From assembly GCA_025345505.1 (NCBI GenBank), contig JANVCC010000040.1:10136023-10200022 (forward strand): a stretch of 64,000 bases of DNA, written 5' to 3'. Source of the stretch: Todiramphus chloris collaris (lineage: Eukaryota > Chordata > Aves > Coraciiformes > Alcedinidae). The notes beneath the pieces were generated by a model that was not told where the DNA came from, did no database searches, and was given only the letters and a program-made list of their open reading frames with translations. Each line of letters opens with the position of its first letter. Positions within the stretch are counted from its first letter, which is position 1. The position numbers were made by a program, and so were the translations under genes. Positions 1-12,260 of the stretch are shown here, one piece after another.

Positions 1-489
1 AATAAAATTGCCAAGTTTTAGTTTGTGATGATTCATGGAGTCATATTGCTATGAATGTTCAGAAAAATATTCAGAGATCCAGAGTTTTTACACTTTCTGT
101 TTTACTTAAACATGGACATCACACGGAAAACCTCTCTATTTATATGTATATTTATGTGCATCCACCATAATGAAATCATTATAGCAGTGAATAGAAAAAA
201 AAAAAGGCAAAACCTGTCCAACAGCAATGTTTGGATATGCATCTTTTATTCATGTTACAGTTATTTTATCATGACCAAAACCACTAAATATTTGGGCAAA
301 TATTTTGTAAATCCACCTCATAATATATCACTTTCACATGAATTTGATAATAATTGCATGGAACCAGAAAAGGCTCGCAGAGTAAGATAAAAAAAGGACA
401 CTATAAATACAAGACACTTTTGCCCAAATTCCCAGGACAGGCTCAAGGAGCAGATGGAACTAGAAGCACTCCAGTTTAAATATTTCCTT

Positions 490-530
490 GCCTCTTACCT
501 GCAAAGGGAAGGTTCAAGGCAGGCAGGCAG
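490..530 (-). other. Candidate recursive-splice site, downstream intron
   Basis: The minus strand reads a pyrimidine-rich run (CTGCCTGCCTGCC, then CCTTCCCTTTGCAG) followed directly by GTAAGAGG; the AG|GT junction is at 499/498. A strong 3' splice site fused to a strong 5' splice site is the signature of recursive splicing in long vertebrate introns. Use is inferred only. Confidence 0.3.
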
Positions 531-1985
531 CTACTGCTTAAAGGGATGACCAGTGGAAGGAGAGGGCTGCTATTCATTTTGGGTACAGTCTCTCACTCAC
601 TGCTGTAAAAGTCCTGGCCTTCATCCACCTCCCAAGTAGGCCAAGAGGCACAAGAACATGTGATGTGGCTGTCTGGGGAGGAAGTAGGAGCAACAAGGAC
701 AGAGAACTCTATAGAGATGCAGGACTAGTCTGTGCCTTTGAAACCAGTACCTCAGGGCAATAGCAGAAGAAAGTCTAAGGAGATAGGCTGGGACCTTATG
801 TAATAGTCCTTATCCAGAATCCTGTCATCCGCTACAACCCTAACTAGCTCCTTCAAAATCCCACTGCTCCCTCTTGTCTGTCTTCACCTTCACGTAACTC
901 CTCCAAGCTTATCCCCCCTTGAATTTACTCTGCTGTTGCTATGATGCTGAACACAGCTGAGAGGAGTCAAGATGCTGTGCATATTTGAAAAAATTCCTTT
1001 GAGATCAGGTATTTTTTCAGTTGGCCTTTCCCCTTGCACACATACATCCTATAAGGTGACAGTTAAAGCAAGCAAAGACAGTGGATGCTAAAAGAACAAT
1101 CCTGTAAAGTTTCTGGTAAGACTGTGATGAAATACAGCCATTAATGGATATTCTGGCTACATAAAACTCCATTCCTTCAGAAATGGTTTAACAGGAATTC
1201 AGTAAAAGGCACATTCATTAACTTCCAATGGAAAGGTGATAAAAGGTCTAGGATCTGATGTGACAGTAGTACTCTGAACAACAGTCAGAAGGTCTAAAGG
1301 ACACCTATTACATTGACAAATACCACAATATTTCTGTAGATTGAAGAATATCTATTTCATACAGTCTTTAATCCATAAACTGAACAGTGGCTACTGCAGC
1401 TACCAGTAGCTATGACACAACTATTTCAAATTGTTTTCTGTTAATGAAAGAACTCACTGTGTTTGATCACCAATCCTCCAGTGCCAAGCTGCTACTAGTG
1501 AATCCAAAAGAACAGCTACATACTATTAAAGCTACATATAGGAAAGTAAGCTATGGAAAACAGAGAGGTCTGGGAAAAAAAACAGCTCAACAGAAGAAAT
1601 GTTCAAAATCTCAAGAAACCAAAGCATATTGCCATTTGTCCATCTAAACATTATTAAGTTCACCCTAGAATTCAAAAAACTAGAAACTCCTCATGTCAAT
1701 CAGTAAGTTATCACAAAAAGAGGCTAAGTCTCTAACAGCAGAAAAAAAAAATTAATATGTCCTGGTAGACAGCAATTTGTTTGACTACCATAAATTCAAT
1801 TGCTATGTTTACTTCTCACACCAACTATAAAATGCTTCCTGCATGCATCCTTCATTGGATTCCTTAATGGTAAAGAGGAAGGAAATAACCTGACATTGTC
1901 TTTTGATCATCCCCAAGTGCTACTGACAGATTACGCTAAGGTACTTTCTCCAAGTACCAAGTGCACTTTCTGATTTGTTAGGCTG

Positions 1986-2005
1986 GTTGCCATTAGCCAG
2001 GCAAC
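1986..2005. promoter_or_regulatory. Inverted GTTGCC/GGCAAC pair (RFX-like half-sites)
   Basis: GTTGCC (1986-1991) and GGCAAC (2000-2005) form a perfect 6-bp inverted repeat around 8 nt. RFX X-boxes use these half-sites but normally with 0-3 nt between them, so this spacing is not canonical. Confidence 0.2.
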
Positions 2006-4434
2006 AAGATTCTTTCCAGGGTAACTCCTCTATTTCACATAATGCTTGACATAAACAAATCAGAAACTATCCAGTTTCAAACACTGTTGTGTAGTTGATA
2101 TAGAATACAACCACTTCAACAAAAAAGTGCACCCTAAAAATTTCCTAGTGTTTCCTCTTAAACTAATGTTAAGGAATAACATTACAAAGTTCACCTACTT
2201 AAAGAAATAAATGGATCTGTAGGCTAAAACAGAGCAGTAGACAAGTGGCTTTCTAAAATAACAGTGTGGTTAAAAGTACTGACTACATCCATGGGAGAAA
2301 AAGGTGAATGGTCTCACAGTCATGTATCCTGCCCACTGCTGTTACGAATGTGCCAGGATTATTCTCAGTAACAAAGCAGCCAGACTGGACTGCCCCGACA
2401 GATCAGATGAGATTTTTTTGATTATGTATCAGTATGTTTGGTTTCACACCAAGATTTTCTAACTGGCATACTCTCACTGGGGAGAAGCTTGTTTATCTTA
2501 ATTGACACAAACATGAATGTGTTTCTACAGCGGTTTCACAGCTAACTCTTAAAGCTACTGACTGAATTGTCCATTTCAAGCTGTAACAACCATTCTGTAA
2601 AATGAAATTGATCTTCAATCTAATCAATGAACAATTCATGTTTTTAGGAAAATACTGTAAGCCATGAGGAAAGAGAAAATAAAACATGAGTGTGTCATCT
2701 AAGAAGCAGCACTGATTTTTGCTTTTCGTGTACCTAGTTTTCTTTCAAATTTTTCCATGTAACATTAAAACCCTACATTCTTTTTCTTAATTTACAGTCT
2801 TGTGCAAATACAGCCCTATCCAATCTAAATACAGGTAGTACTTATCACACAGCTTACTAAATTATATGCTATTTCCTCAACTGGCAAAGACAACAGAGAT
2901 TCTCCTCTCAGTGGCAGCAAGAAGTGGAAAAGGAGAAGCAAAGAGATGCACCTGGTCTCCAACCACCAGTCCTCTTTCCCTGCTCTTCCCTCAGTTCTTG
3001 AAGTTTCACTGTAGTGTGAGACAACAAAACCAAGCCCAGCTGTCCAGTACCGTGACATGGACTGCCTCCAGGAACTGTACAGTAAGGATCCATTGATATT
3101 TTTCCATTCATCATTCTCTACCTACCTGCCTTCAAAGTATATTCCAGTACTCCAGACAAGTATGAGGGTTTGATTGACGCTACTGTTATCTTAAGACAAG
3201 ATACAACACTCAGCTTCTGGCTTTGAGAAAGCAAAGCATTCATGCCTTATTTTCCACAGAAAAGTTAAGTCACACTGGAAAATGACCTTGTCTTAATTGC
3301 TACTATTTCTCAAGGTTGGTAGTCATGGTAGCAAAAGACAAGTTGTGTTTAATACTGTCTGAACAGGTCATGGCTAACCTGGCAACACCAGCAGAGATGT
3401 TTTTTCTAATAGGTCAGAGTTAATGAAAGTATTTAAAGGTCTTACAAGTCAGATTTAGAGGACACGAAGTAAACGACATGGTGCAGCATTCTCTTCTCTG
3501 TAGAATAAAGAGGTAAGGTACTTGTTTCTCCAAACACACACAGATCTCATTGTCTCCTGGGGACTACCAGATGTTTTTAGGGGACATCTACAATTTTTCA
3601 GAAGGACCATTTTGTTTTGCTTCAAGAGCAAAACTGCTTTTAGATCAAACTCTTTTTGAGTCAGGAGAAACTATCAAATCTCATGAAAGGCATAAGTAAT
3701 GAAAGACAAAATCCTGGTACTTTTGCTGGCACCCAAGGAAAGTTGTTACAGCAAGGGCACAAGCAAAAGGCAGCTTCTCCAGAGTCCTTTTCTAAGATTA
3801 TTCTTATGAGAAAATCTTGCAGGACTTATCTGCCAAAATAACACACAGCCTTATTCTGCTGAAAGCCAGAGATGAGAAGACAGCTGACAATAATGCCCTG
3901 TGTCTCCCTCAGTATGAGACCTTCAAATCCTCCTTTGTGAATATGTATTTTTAAGAGAGCAAATTTTGCCAGATCTTGACAAAGAGAGATCCAAAAGAGC
4001 CTTTCCAGAACAAAGACAGACTAGTTTAACTTGGTCAGTTCCACACTGTAAATACCACGAAGCTTTCCAGGCAATTCCACCGCTATCTGAGGGTGCAGGA
4101 ATGAGACGTGGGGAGGGGTGGGGATTACTTACACCAGGCTGTCACTCAACAAGAGTCTATGCAATCTCAGCTCTATTCTCCCACAAGCCATTCTGAGAAG
4201 GGATGCAGGCACTGTGGGGGCCAGAACTAGCTGCAAGTGTTTATCTAGGGGCCTCCAGAAAATAAGATATGGGTCCTTCTGAAAATGGCTATCCCTTACT
4301 TCAAATATTTAAAATTTATGGAAAACATTTTTCTAGCAAAGAGTAAACTTAATGACAAAATAAAACTTATATTTCAGGTAAATATTATAGACAAAACAAA
4401 ATACATACAGAACAGAACCCAAGCAGAAACTCAC

Positions 4435-4508
4435 ATTTTTGTCATAAATGTTTCCAGAACATGGTTGTCATCTGTTATTCCTAAGACTTCTGACATTCGG
4501 GCATACAC
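4435..4508 (-). CDS. RANBP17: RANBP17 internal exon C (74 nt, partial CDS)
   Basis: Minus-strand exon after acceptor GTTTATTTCCAG and before donor AAAAAT|GTGAGTTTC. It starts in phase 0 and holds 24 codons beginning VYARMSEVLGITDDNHVLET and ending in FMTK, then two bases (AT) of an Ile or Met codon finished in the next exon. It directly continues the protein from exon B (…QHTSK then VYARMSEV), although the two lie 54.5 kb apart. XPO7 reads LYRRLSEVLGLNDE at this place, so this is again RANBP17. The next exon should encode something like TNLKYWGRCEP; I looked through 1-4430 on the minus strand and did not find it, so the following intron runs off the window. A plus-strand open frame at 4285-4518 is only the antisense shadow of this exon. 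Confidence 0.94.
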
Positions 4509-5527
4509 CTGGAAATAAACATTTCAACAGTAACATATTATAGACACTTACAAGTCCCATCATTTTCAGTTATTCTAAAACCTTCCTTATTTTGGTTTTG
4601 CATGAAAAAAGTACTGGCAGAACTGCCCATCCATCCATCCTAGCTGAAGCATTTGTGAGAGATGGCTTGTACACCCTGCAGTGCTGTTCTGGCAGTCTGG
4701 GACTGAAAGGCTTTTACTTGCCCTTGCATACATTTCTTCCCACAAAAGAGATCTAAATTTTCCACATTAAACTCACCTTGTTGTTCACAGAACAGTCTCT
4801 GTTCAAAAAACCTGGTTTATTATAAAAAATTGCAAAGGGATGGAAAAAAAAAATTAAGATCTTTCTTCCATTAGTCTCTGTCCTCAGTGGGATGTGATTC
4901 AACACTGTCCTTTAGCCTGCATTTACAAGTTCTTGCACTGCCAGTCATAAAATCTGGTAAGTTAGGTACTCTGAAGAGTTTTGTGTTAGTGCAGGGAGAA
5001 CAAAGGCTTTGTCAGACAAGTAAGTTGTACGCTTTCCCCCTTTATTTCAGGTCCAAGATGTCTATTACCAGCCAAGTTTTCCCAGCACCTTGCCATCAGA
5101 TCAAACTGCTGTGACAAACACACGGGACACATCAAGTGTATTTTTTTCTTTACTGTGTAATCTTCATAAAATTTTCTGGTAGTTTAGTGGCCCAACATGT
5201 AGATTGGATAAAACCCTTTAATCGGGTTAAACCCATTTCTGGAACAGAAGGGAGACAGGTACTGCAAAATTTCTTTGCAATCCTCTGCCAACTCGCTTCA
5301 CCTTGAGCTCAAAGAAATTTGCTATTTGCTTACGACTGGGCTAAATGCAGATCTACCAGTCAGTGCATTTCATTTCAGTCATTTTAACCTTTAGTGACAC
5401 TGAACCAAATATTATGGGCTATACGTAATCCTCCCCCACGATGTGATGAAGTCAAGTATCAGTAGGGTGTGCAGTGAGAGCCGGTCACGGTGCAGAGGCA
5501 GGCGCGGCTGGCAGCGGTGAGAGCCTG

Positions 5528-5541
5528 GTGCCATCTAGCTG
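5528..5541 (-). promoter_or_regulatory. CTCF-like motif (minus orientation)
   Basis: GTGCCATCTAGCTG on the plus strand matches the reverse complement of the CTCF core (GYGCCMYCTRSTGG) at 12 of 14 positions, with every core position through GCCATCTAG matched. It lies in a GC-richer patch. Binding cannot be judged from sequence alone. Confidence 0.35.
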
Positions 5542-5947
5542 CCAGCGCGCTGGGCTGGCGTTACATCTTCCACACGAACACCATCAGCTTCACTGGCTCC
5601 ATACTCTGTCACCGTACTGAAACTTGCACCAACTTCCCTTCTGCTAGTGATGCAATGCCATCACTGCTTAAAAACCAAACCAGCAGCATTCTGCCTCTGA
5701 GAAGTCAGTAACACTACCACAAATAACAAATAAGACAATAAAAATTAGATTTTCATGTCCCAGACTTGAGTTTTAAATCTGAGCATAATAAAGGAATGAA
5801 TAAAACTCGTAGCCGTTATCAGAAATTGCACCAAGATCAAGGATAATTTAACTTGTAAGCTAACTTATCTTTTTAATTGTATGAATGGATTTTTTTTTTT
5901 TGGTGACAAAACCAGTGGTGAAAGTATTCACCGAGAAAAGAAAGTAG

Positions 5948-5971
5948 TATTTTGATCAGATGATCAAAATA
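5948..5971. repeat. Perfect 11-bp inverted repeat, 2-nt spacer
   Basis: TATTTTGATCA, then GA, then TGATCAAAATA. This near-palindrome includes two TGATCA half-sites and could be a dimeric protein site or cruciform-prone sequence. Confidence 0.6.
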
Positions 5972-8900
5972 TGAAAAAAAATGTAATATACAATATTATC
6001 TTATAAAAGTTGCAAAATATTACGTTCACACTGTAAGAAGTTATTCTTTACAGAATATAGCAATAATATATTCAAATATAAAAATAATGCTTTCTAATCT
6101 AAAAAAGCGCTCTCTAAATAGCACACTGCCAAAATGCTGCAATTTTAGCACAGAATTTGCTGAATTAAGATTGCTTTTAAGCAAATAATTTGCTTCATTA
6201 AGAATTGTGCTTTTCAAGAATCTGATATGAAGCAAAGAGAAGAAGAGGTGGCGAGGGCTGCAAACGCAGCGGCCAACACAGATCTCTGCCGGGAGCTTTC
6301 CTGCCCAGGGAAGGCAGCGGGAGCAGGGGAGGGTGGGCACAAGGCTTTGAGCTCTGTTGTCAAACTGGGCTCTTCCCACATCGGAGTTTAACAAATAAAA
6401 TACTAAAACAGCAGTCAGTGTTGACAAAGAGCAGTGCTTTAATCCACAATTATCCTTGTAACTCTTACTATTCCTTTTATCATCCATTAGCTTTGATTCC
6501 CATTATCCCATCAAGAACTGTGTCAACGCTTTTGTCCCTGGGGATTTCCCACAACTACTCGGATCTGACAGCCAAGCTTGAGTGCTAAGCAGGATCATTA
6601 CCTCTTAAATCCACTTATCTGATCCACTGAATAGTAAATTGAAAAGCTCATTAACAGCAACAATCTGATTTGTTTTCACATGTGACAGGGTCATTTCAAG
6701 TCAGCATGAATACAGTGCTTGTAATAAAAACTACTACCCGTTCCCTAATGTGACAAATTGTAAGCTAAAATAAATGTGATATTTTAAACACCTTCTTCAA
6801 AATCATTTTCAAAACCAACACGCACTCTAAGCATGTAAAAATAGAACAGCAAAGAACCCCCAACCACAACAATGAAACGCCCTTAGACTTTTAAGCATTA
6901 TAAAAAATTAATGATAAAGCATTTTTGATGTATAATAATAAAACACATTTCAACAACAAAGACCGTGCTACATATTCAAAAGAGGGAGAAAAACACTGTT
7001 GAAAGGGGTCATTAGAGGATGTGGAAGTGATCTCATCTTGAGCTGGTTCCCATCCTGAGCCAAGATGGTTGAGGCAGCACAGGGCCCCCGGGCTCCTGCG
7101 GGACCTCCCAGCCAGGACCCACCGGGTCCCCTCCCTCCGAGGCCTCCCTTTCCTTCTTCCAGCAAGAAAAAAACCCAAAGCTTATATTTTTACTTCCCTC
7201 CAGACACTTCAAGTATGGAGTGGGCTAATTACCTTTCAGTAGGAAACAACCACTTTAAGGCTTCTCAAAACCTTAACACAGCCATTCCCAAATCTTTACA
7301 ACTGCAGGATTTGTAACTTCCAAAAGAAACCCTGCATCAGGACACAGAGCTACGTGACCAGGCCGTGATGTCACCAAAGCTGCAAGCCTCACAGTAAAAT
7401 ACCTCACCGGCACCATCTCGTTCTTCCAACAGTTATGAACGCAAGTCAAAAATCCACAGAAGTGGAAGATTAGGCCACAATGTTCGCTGAGCTTTACAGG
7501 TACCAGTACATACTGGAGGTCCTTAAGGAAAGCTCAGGCTGATACCATCACTGCAACCACTGCCACAGTGGCATTGTTACATTCCAAGGTGACAGCAATG
7601 GCCGTGACAGTGAAGAGAAAGAAGAGACCATTGATACACGGCAATACAGTTTCAAACGTATTCATGCAAGTGTGAAGTCAAGGATCCAGGGATCCTTCTT
7701 TTCCCCCCCATTTCTTCCATCATACCAAGCTCAGTGGTATCAAGACGTTTAAGGAAGACAGCAGGTTCACACACTCTGGTGCCAGGGATTTTTTTTATGA
7801 TCTAACAGATTTATGGGTGGTTCAAATTACATAACCATATACTTCCCAACTACTTGAAGTGTCCTGCTGCTTTTCAGAAGGACAAGAAAATAAACTTGCA
7901 GAAACAATGTATAAAGCAAAGCACTTGTATGTAAATACAGTCCAAGAAAACGGAGAAATAATTGAGTAATTGTGCTAAAACTTTATTTTCATATCTTTTC
8001 TACTCTTTGGCCCTAGATACGCTTAACTTTGCTTTGTCTTTTGAGGTCTTCTGTTTTTGGTACTATCATTATAACTCTGACAAAGCTAATTATGTCAATT
8101 CTTAAATGTGAAGCAGATTACAGAACTGGGAAGCTCAGAATATGAGTTCCTAAAGGTTGTATGGCTATATAATGACAGTCACAGAAATTCAATAACAGCA
8201 CTGTATGGAATGTACTCAAACGCACCCCATGAAACAAATTAAAACAGAGCAATGAATCTCTCACACTGTGCAAATAAGAGAACACAAGAAAATGTTGGTT
8301 TCTATATGTTTCATAAGGGCTATTATAATGAATTAAGATTTTGGATAATGAATCTTCAGAAAATTACAGTAAAGTTATTACCCGTAGGCACAGTGTAAAT
8401 GCTTAAGATATTATAACTTCCTTGAAGCTCTTCAGGCCTTGCTGCAGAGAACTATCACTGCAACATTAAAGTATTTTGTCATGAACACGGAGGGCACAAC
8501 CAGCCCTTAACCGTCTTCACCCCCAGCTGCCAGAAGGCGAGCGGGGCCAGTCAGGAGCGGCAGGGCTGGAGCAGGCACGGCGGGGTGAGGAGAGCACCTC
8601 TGTCCCCACGCTCTGCTGGGAATTCACACAACTACAGCAAATTGCTGAAGCTGCAAGCCCACATCTCTGACTAATACCCCTGGGCAGGACCCACTAAAAC
8701 TTGATAGAATCAGAGTTTCTTTCTCGTTGTCAAGTGTCACGACACATTCAGCAATTTCCACTGCTATTTAAATCACAGTCCCGTACTTGGAGTTTTTAGT
8801 GATTAAAAGCCCCATTACGACGCAACAGAAATCTCGCTTCCAAATCCCACAGGTAACTTCTGAAAATCTGAACTGAATCCCCTAATTAGTCTACCAGGGT

Positions 8901-9676
8901 GCCAGATCATTCATTCACCTTTACCTCCTGACCAAGCTACAGGTTTAAAAAGCCTTGGCTTTTCTATCCTTTCCATAACAGAGGAAAATCTTGGCCACCT
9001 CCACTCCTGACTAGCTGCCTTGAAAAGGTAGGATCTCACAACTTCCTCAACTCCAAAGTATAAACCAAAAGAATGGGCTTTATAGTTAGCTCTCTAAATT
9101 AAAAAAAAACCTTCCAAAGAGATCATAAGAAATTGCCTCAGTTTCAGACAGGATTTCTGGAGATTAAGTTGTGCTTTGTGCTACATAAGAAATAGGCTAC
9201 CCTCCCATTCACTGCTATATGCATTTGTAAGCAACGAGAGGAACTACACCAATTATATCAATAATATACTATTATCTTACCTATAAACCTAGCTTTATTA
9301 AAATAGTGCATAAAGTTATCCTTAATTGAAGAGAGACCCACTATAAAGTAACATTTAAAACTCAGGGTACATGCCATGTGGCTGAGAGTCATTGTTATTT
9401 ATGGATGTTATAATTTCCCTCCTAGTCTGTTGAAATCCTCTGTCATCACAAATTCAGACAGCAAGAGGAATTAGCAGTTCCCACAAAGGCTGTTTTCCAG
9501 GCCCAGTCCCTTCCCCGCCAGCTCAAGGGAGCACAGAATTCACAGGAGCCAGGGGTGCAGGAACGGTTAACTCCCTGCCTCCTGCTCCATAGCCTGCCCA
9601 GGCGATGCCAGCGACAAACCTTTTCTTAAATGGAAATTGATCTCTTTCTCAATTACTTTCTCTCAGCTTTTATTTA

Positions 9677-9706
9677 CTTCTTTCTTTCTTTCTTTCTTCC
9701 TTTCTT
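9677..9706. repeat. (CTTT)n microsatellite
   Basis: A run of CTTT units with one interruption (CTTCC) near its end, in a T/C-rich stretch. Confidence 0.85.
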
Positions 9707-9822
9707 AATTCCTGTTTTGTAAACATCTTGAAAGACAGATTTACAAATCTGGTGAACTTACTACGGGAGACCTACTATGGACTAACTGCTGTTGTTACTC
9801 ATGTGGCATAAAAAGTGTTCTC

Positions 9823-9842
9823 GGGGTGGGGGGGAAGGGGGG
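9823..9842 (+). other. Potential G-quadruplex tract
   Basis: Plus strand G4-T-G7-AA-G6 can supply four runs of three G if the G7 is split. It lies on the strand opposite to RANBP17 RNA, so any quadruplex would form in DNA. Confidence 0.4.
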
Positions 9843-10719
9843 ATTTATCTGCTAGGTGTTCAGTTAGCCAACTGTTAAAAAGGTGCTTAGCTTTAAAAGT
9901 AGTTTAGACTTTCATTTCTGTAAATCACTGTTAGAGATTTTTAATGCTATTGTTTCTTTTGTTCCCCTCCAGGGCTTAAAGTACAAATAGTATAGTGAAA
10001 GCTGAGATATACTATTAACAGCTATTATTTTTTGAACATCATCTGAGAGATTTTCAGTTTTCAAAGCACAGTTCTAGGCTGCAGTCTCCATCAGAGCTAT
10101 ATACTGCACTGCAGAGATTCAAGCCATATACGCAGTCAGGTATTTGCTTAACAAGAATCCAAAACGCTGCTTTAAAACCCTCTAGTGATTGAAATGAACC
10201 AATACTGTACAGATTGCAAGAGTAGATTTGTGCCAGTCAGAAAACTCCAAAAGATAAAGTACGTGAGTAGCAGTAATCGACACTCTTACTGGCCCCTGGA
10301 ACTATTAAAAGCGTCCAGCTTCATTTTATTCAGTTGCTTAATTGTATTTAAACGAGTGGCCCACTCAGCATGTTTATGTGCAATAAACCTCAATGCTAGA
10401 GCATCAACATTAGTTTGGCACTTAAAAACAAGTAATAAAAATCAGAGCTACTTATTACAGTTCAAAAATTTCTATATCCAAAACTATTCCATTGTACTGA
10501 CTAACACAGCTGCAGGTGCTCTGCATCTCTCAGGCTCAAACCTTTAGGCATACAAAACGTAGCACTCTCACCCATTTTGCAAAGGCTCTGCACTGGCCGG
10601 GGCTGTACATGAGAGTGCTTTTGCACATTTATCCCACAGCATAAGGAGAGGTGTTACAGCCACCTCAGCTAATACTAGCAATTTGAACAACCCTCTTTGG
10701 CAAGCCAGAAATAAGATAA

Positions 10720-10960
10720 TTGTTCAACATAGGCTGGCTCTTCTGAAATACTGGAAGCCTTGCCTGTAATTATAGACATCTGTCATTGCTAGCCACTCAG
10801 TAGTAACCCTGACATCAATATACAACTATAACACTAAACTGCCTGCAGGCACAGCGATGGAGCCAGCTACGAGAGGCGGGCAATCATCTGCCTCATCCGA
10901 ACTATCTGTCAAAGGTTCCTAACCACAAATAGCTCTTACGTTTTGTATCCTTAGGATAAT
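10720..10960. promoter_or_regulatory. Candidate noncoding regulatory block
   Basis: A repeat-free, moderately GC stretch with several retained CpGs (CAGCGATGG, CTACGAGAGGCGGG, ATCCGAAC) and MEIS/TGIF-type CTGTCA cores. Retained CpGs inside AT-rich intron are a weak hint of constraint. Conservation was not measured. Confidence 0.22.
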
Positions 10961-12059
10961 ATGTTGATTTATTTTAGATCCTCTAATATTTACAGTCTAG
11001 GCCATCTACTAAAATAAAGAAACAAACCTTATGGCTAATGGAGGCAGTTACCGTTCAAAACCATCACGGAAGGTCATAGCTCACCACTCCGGTGTTAAAC
11101 ACCGAGGGCTGCTTTGAACACGCACCTCGGCATAAGCCTGCCCTCCTCCAAAATCATACGTTTCCTGCTACAAGGTACAGTGATTGCCCTTCTCTCATCA
11201 GCCAACATTTTATCAGCCAAGCCAAAGAAATATTTACACGTTGAACCTCGAGAATATCCATGCAAAAATGCACACAGTAAGTTCCAGTCCCCTGGAGTTC
11301 ACCGTGTCAGTGCAGAAATGAGAAGTGCTCTGGGGAATTCTCTTGAATGTACAGTTTTGAGAAAGGAGCTACATTAATGATATAAAATATGGTTACAGAT
11401 TAAATACTTCATAGATGAAATACTTCATTATTTCATAGTGGGAAGCTGACGTACGCTCTTCGCCAAGGAATAAAGTTTCTTGAAATTCAGAGATAAACAT
11501 GGTTAATTTCTTTTTAATTCTAAGGTGAAAATCACGCTGAAAGCCTCAGTCTCTACTTTTTGTCTTCATTTGAAAAACAATCTCCAAAAGGGGCAAAAAA
11601 GATTGTAGGTTTAAACTAATTAGGAATTAACATCCTTACAATTATCATAATTTGTTATTAACAAAACTGAGATTTCTTACTATGATTCACAACAGCCTCT
11701 GCTGAAGAGAAACTATTAATTACTAGACAGACAGTTAGCTTACAAGCGAGCTGCATTTTAAAAACCTCCTTTAAAATACAATTGCTAAATGCCTTACAGT
11801 GCTGTAATGTGAGACAGGTTCAAATCTTATTACTTCACTGAAATTAAAACCTAAGTTTTAATACTGTTCAAGTCGAACAATGATTCCACACTTTATTGCT
11901 TTTGAAATCCCTTGATGATCATAGGAAAAAATGCCCTCGAGAAAAAGAGACTCTGTTTTCGATAAACAGAAAATACAGTTTGCACTCTTAGCCTCTTTGT
12001 CATCACAAAAAAAGGATTTAATGCCAATTCTTTAAAAAAAGACTTTTTTTCACAAAATG

Positions 12060-12260
12060 TGCACCTTGTGTGCCATTTGTAAAATCAGCTCACTTTCTTT
12101 TATTTATTACTGCAGCGCGGCAAGGCAATAAAGCAGCTACTGATAGCTAATAAATTACATGCCTTTTAAAACAATTCTCCAGCTACAAAAACTTGTAACT
12201 ACAAAGGCTTACATTTACATGGTACAGCGTGTGAAATGTCTGCATTTATGTTCTAGTTAA
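12060..12260. promoter_or_regulatory. Candidate homeodomain-motif-rich block
   Basis: A repeat-free block with GGCAATAAA and TTTATTAC (caudal/Hox-like), CTAATAAATTA and a CpG cluster (CAGCGCGGC). This composition resembles developmental enhancers, but chance cannot be excluded without alignment. Confidence 0.2.

Larger units (their letters stand above)
1..4434 (-). other. RANBP17: RANBP17 intron downstream of exon C (partial)
   Basis: No further RANBP17 exon was found here. The sequence is ordinary AT-rich single-copy-looking DNA. Notable items are a strong AG|GT recursive-splice-like site near 499 and an inverted GTTGCC/GGCAAC pair at 1986-2005. Open frames of 60-111 codons (for example 55-390 and 1387-1647) resemble no known family and lack splice or promoter context. 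No transposon was recognised. Confidence 0.85.

Noticed and set aside
1-4430. Next RANBP17 exon (expected to contain NLKYWGRCEP)
   Set aside because: Searched on the minus strand; no matching coding stretch with splice sites was found.
4285-4518. Plus-strand 77-codon frame
   Set aside because: It is antisense to RANBP17 exon C, which explains its openness only by coincidence of the opposite strand.
6041-6487. 148-codon minus-strand open frame, the longest in the window
   Set aside because: A run of this length is about what chance gives as the longest frame in 64 kb of six-frame AT-rich DNA (my rough estimate is a few tenths expected). It crosses a GC-rich patch, resembles no protein I know and has no splice support.
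10185-10547. 120-codon plus-strand frame
   Set aside because: No domain recognised and length compatible with chance.
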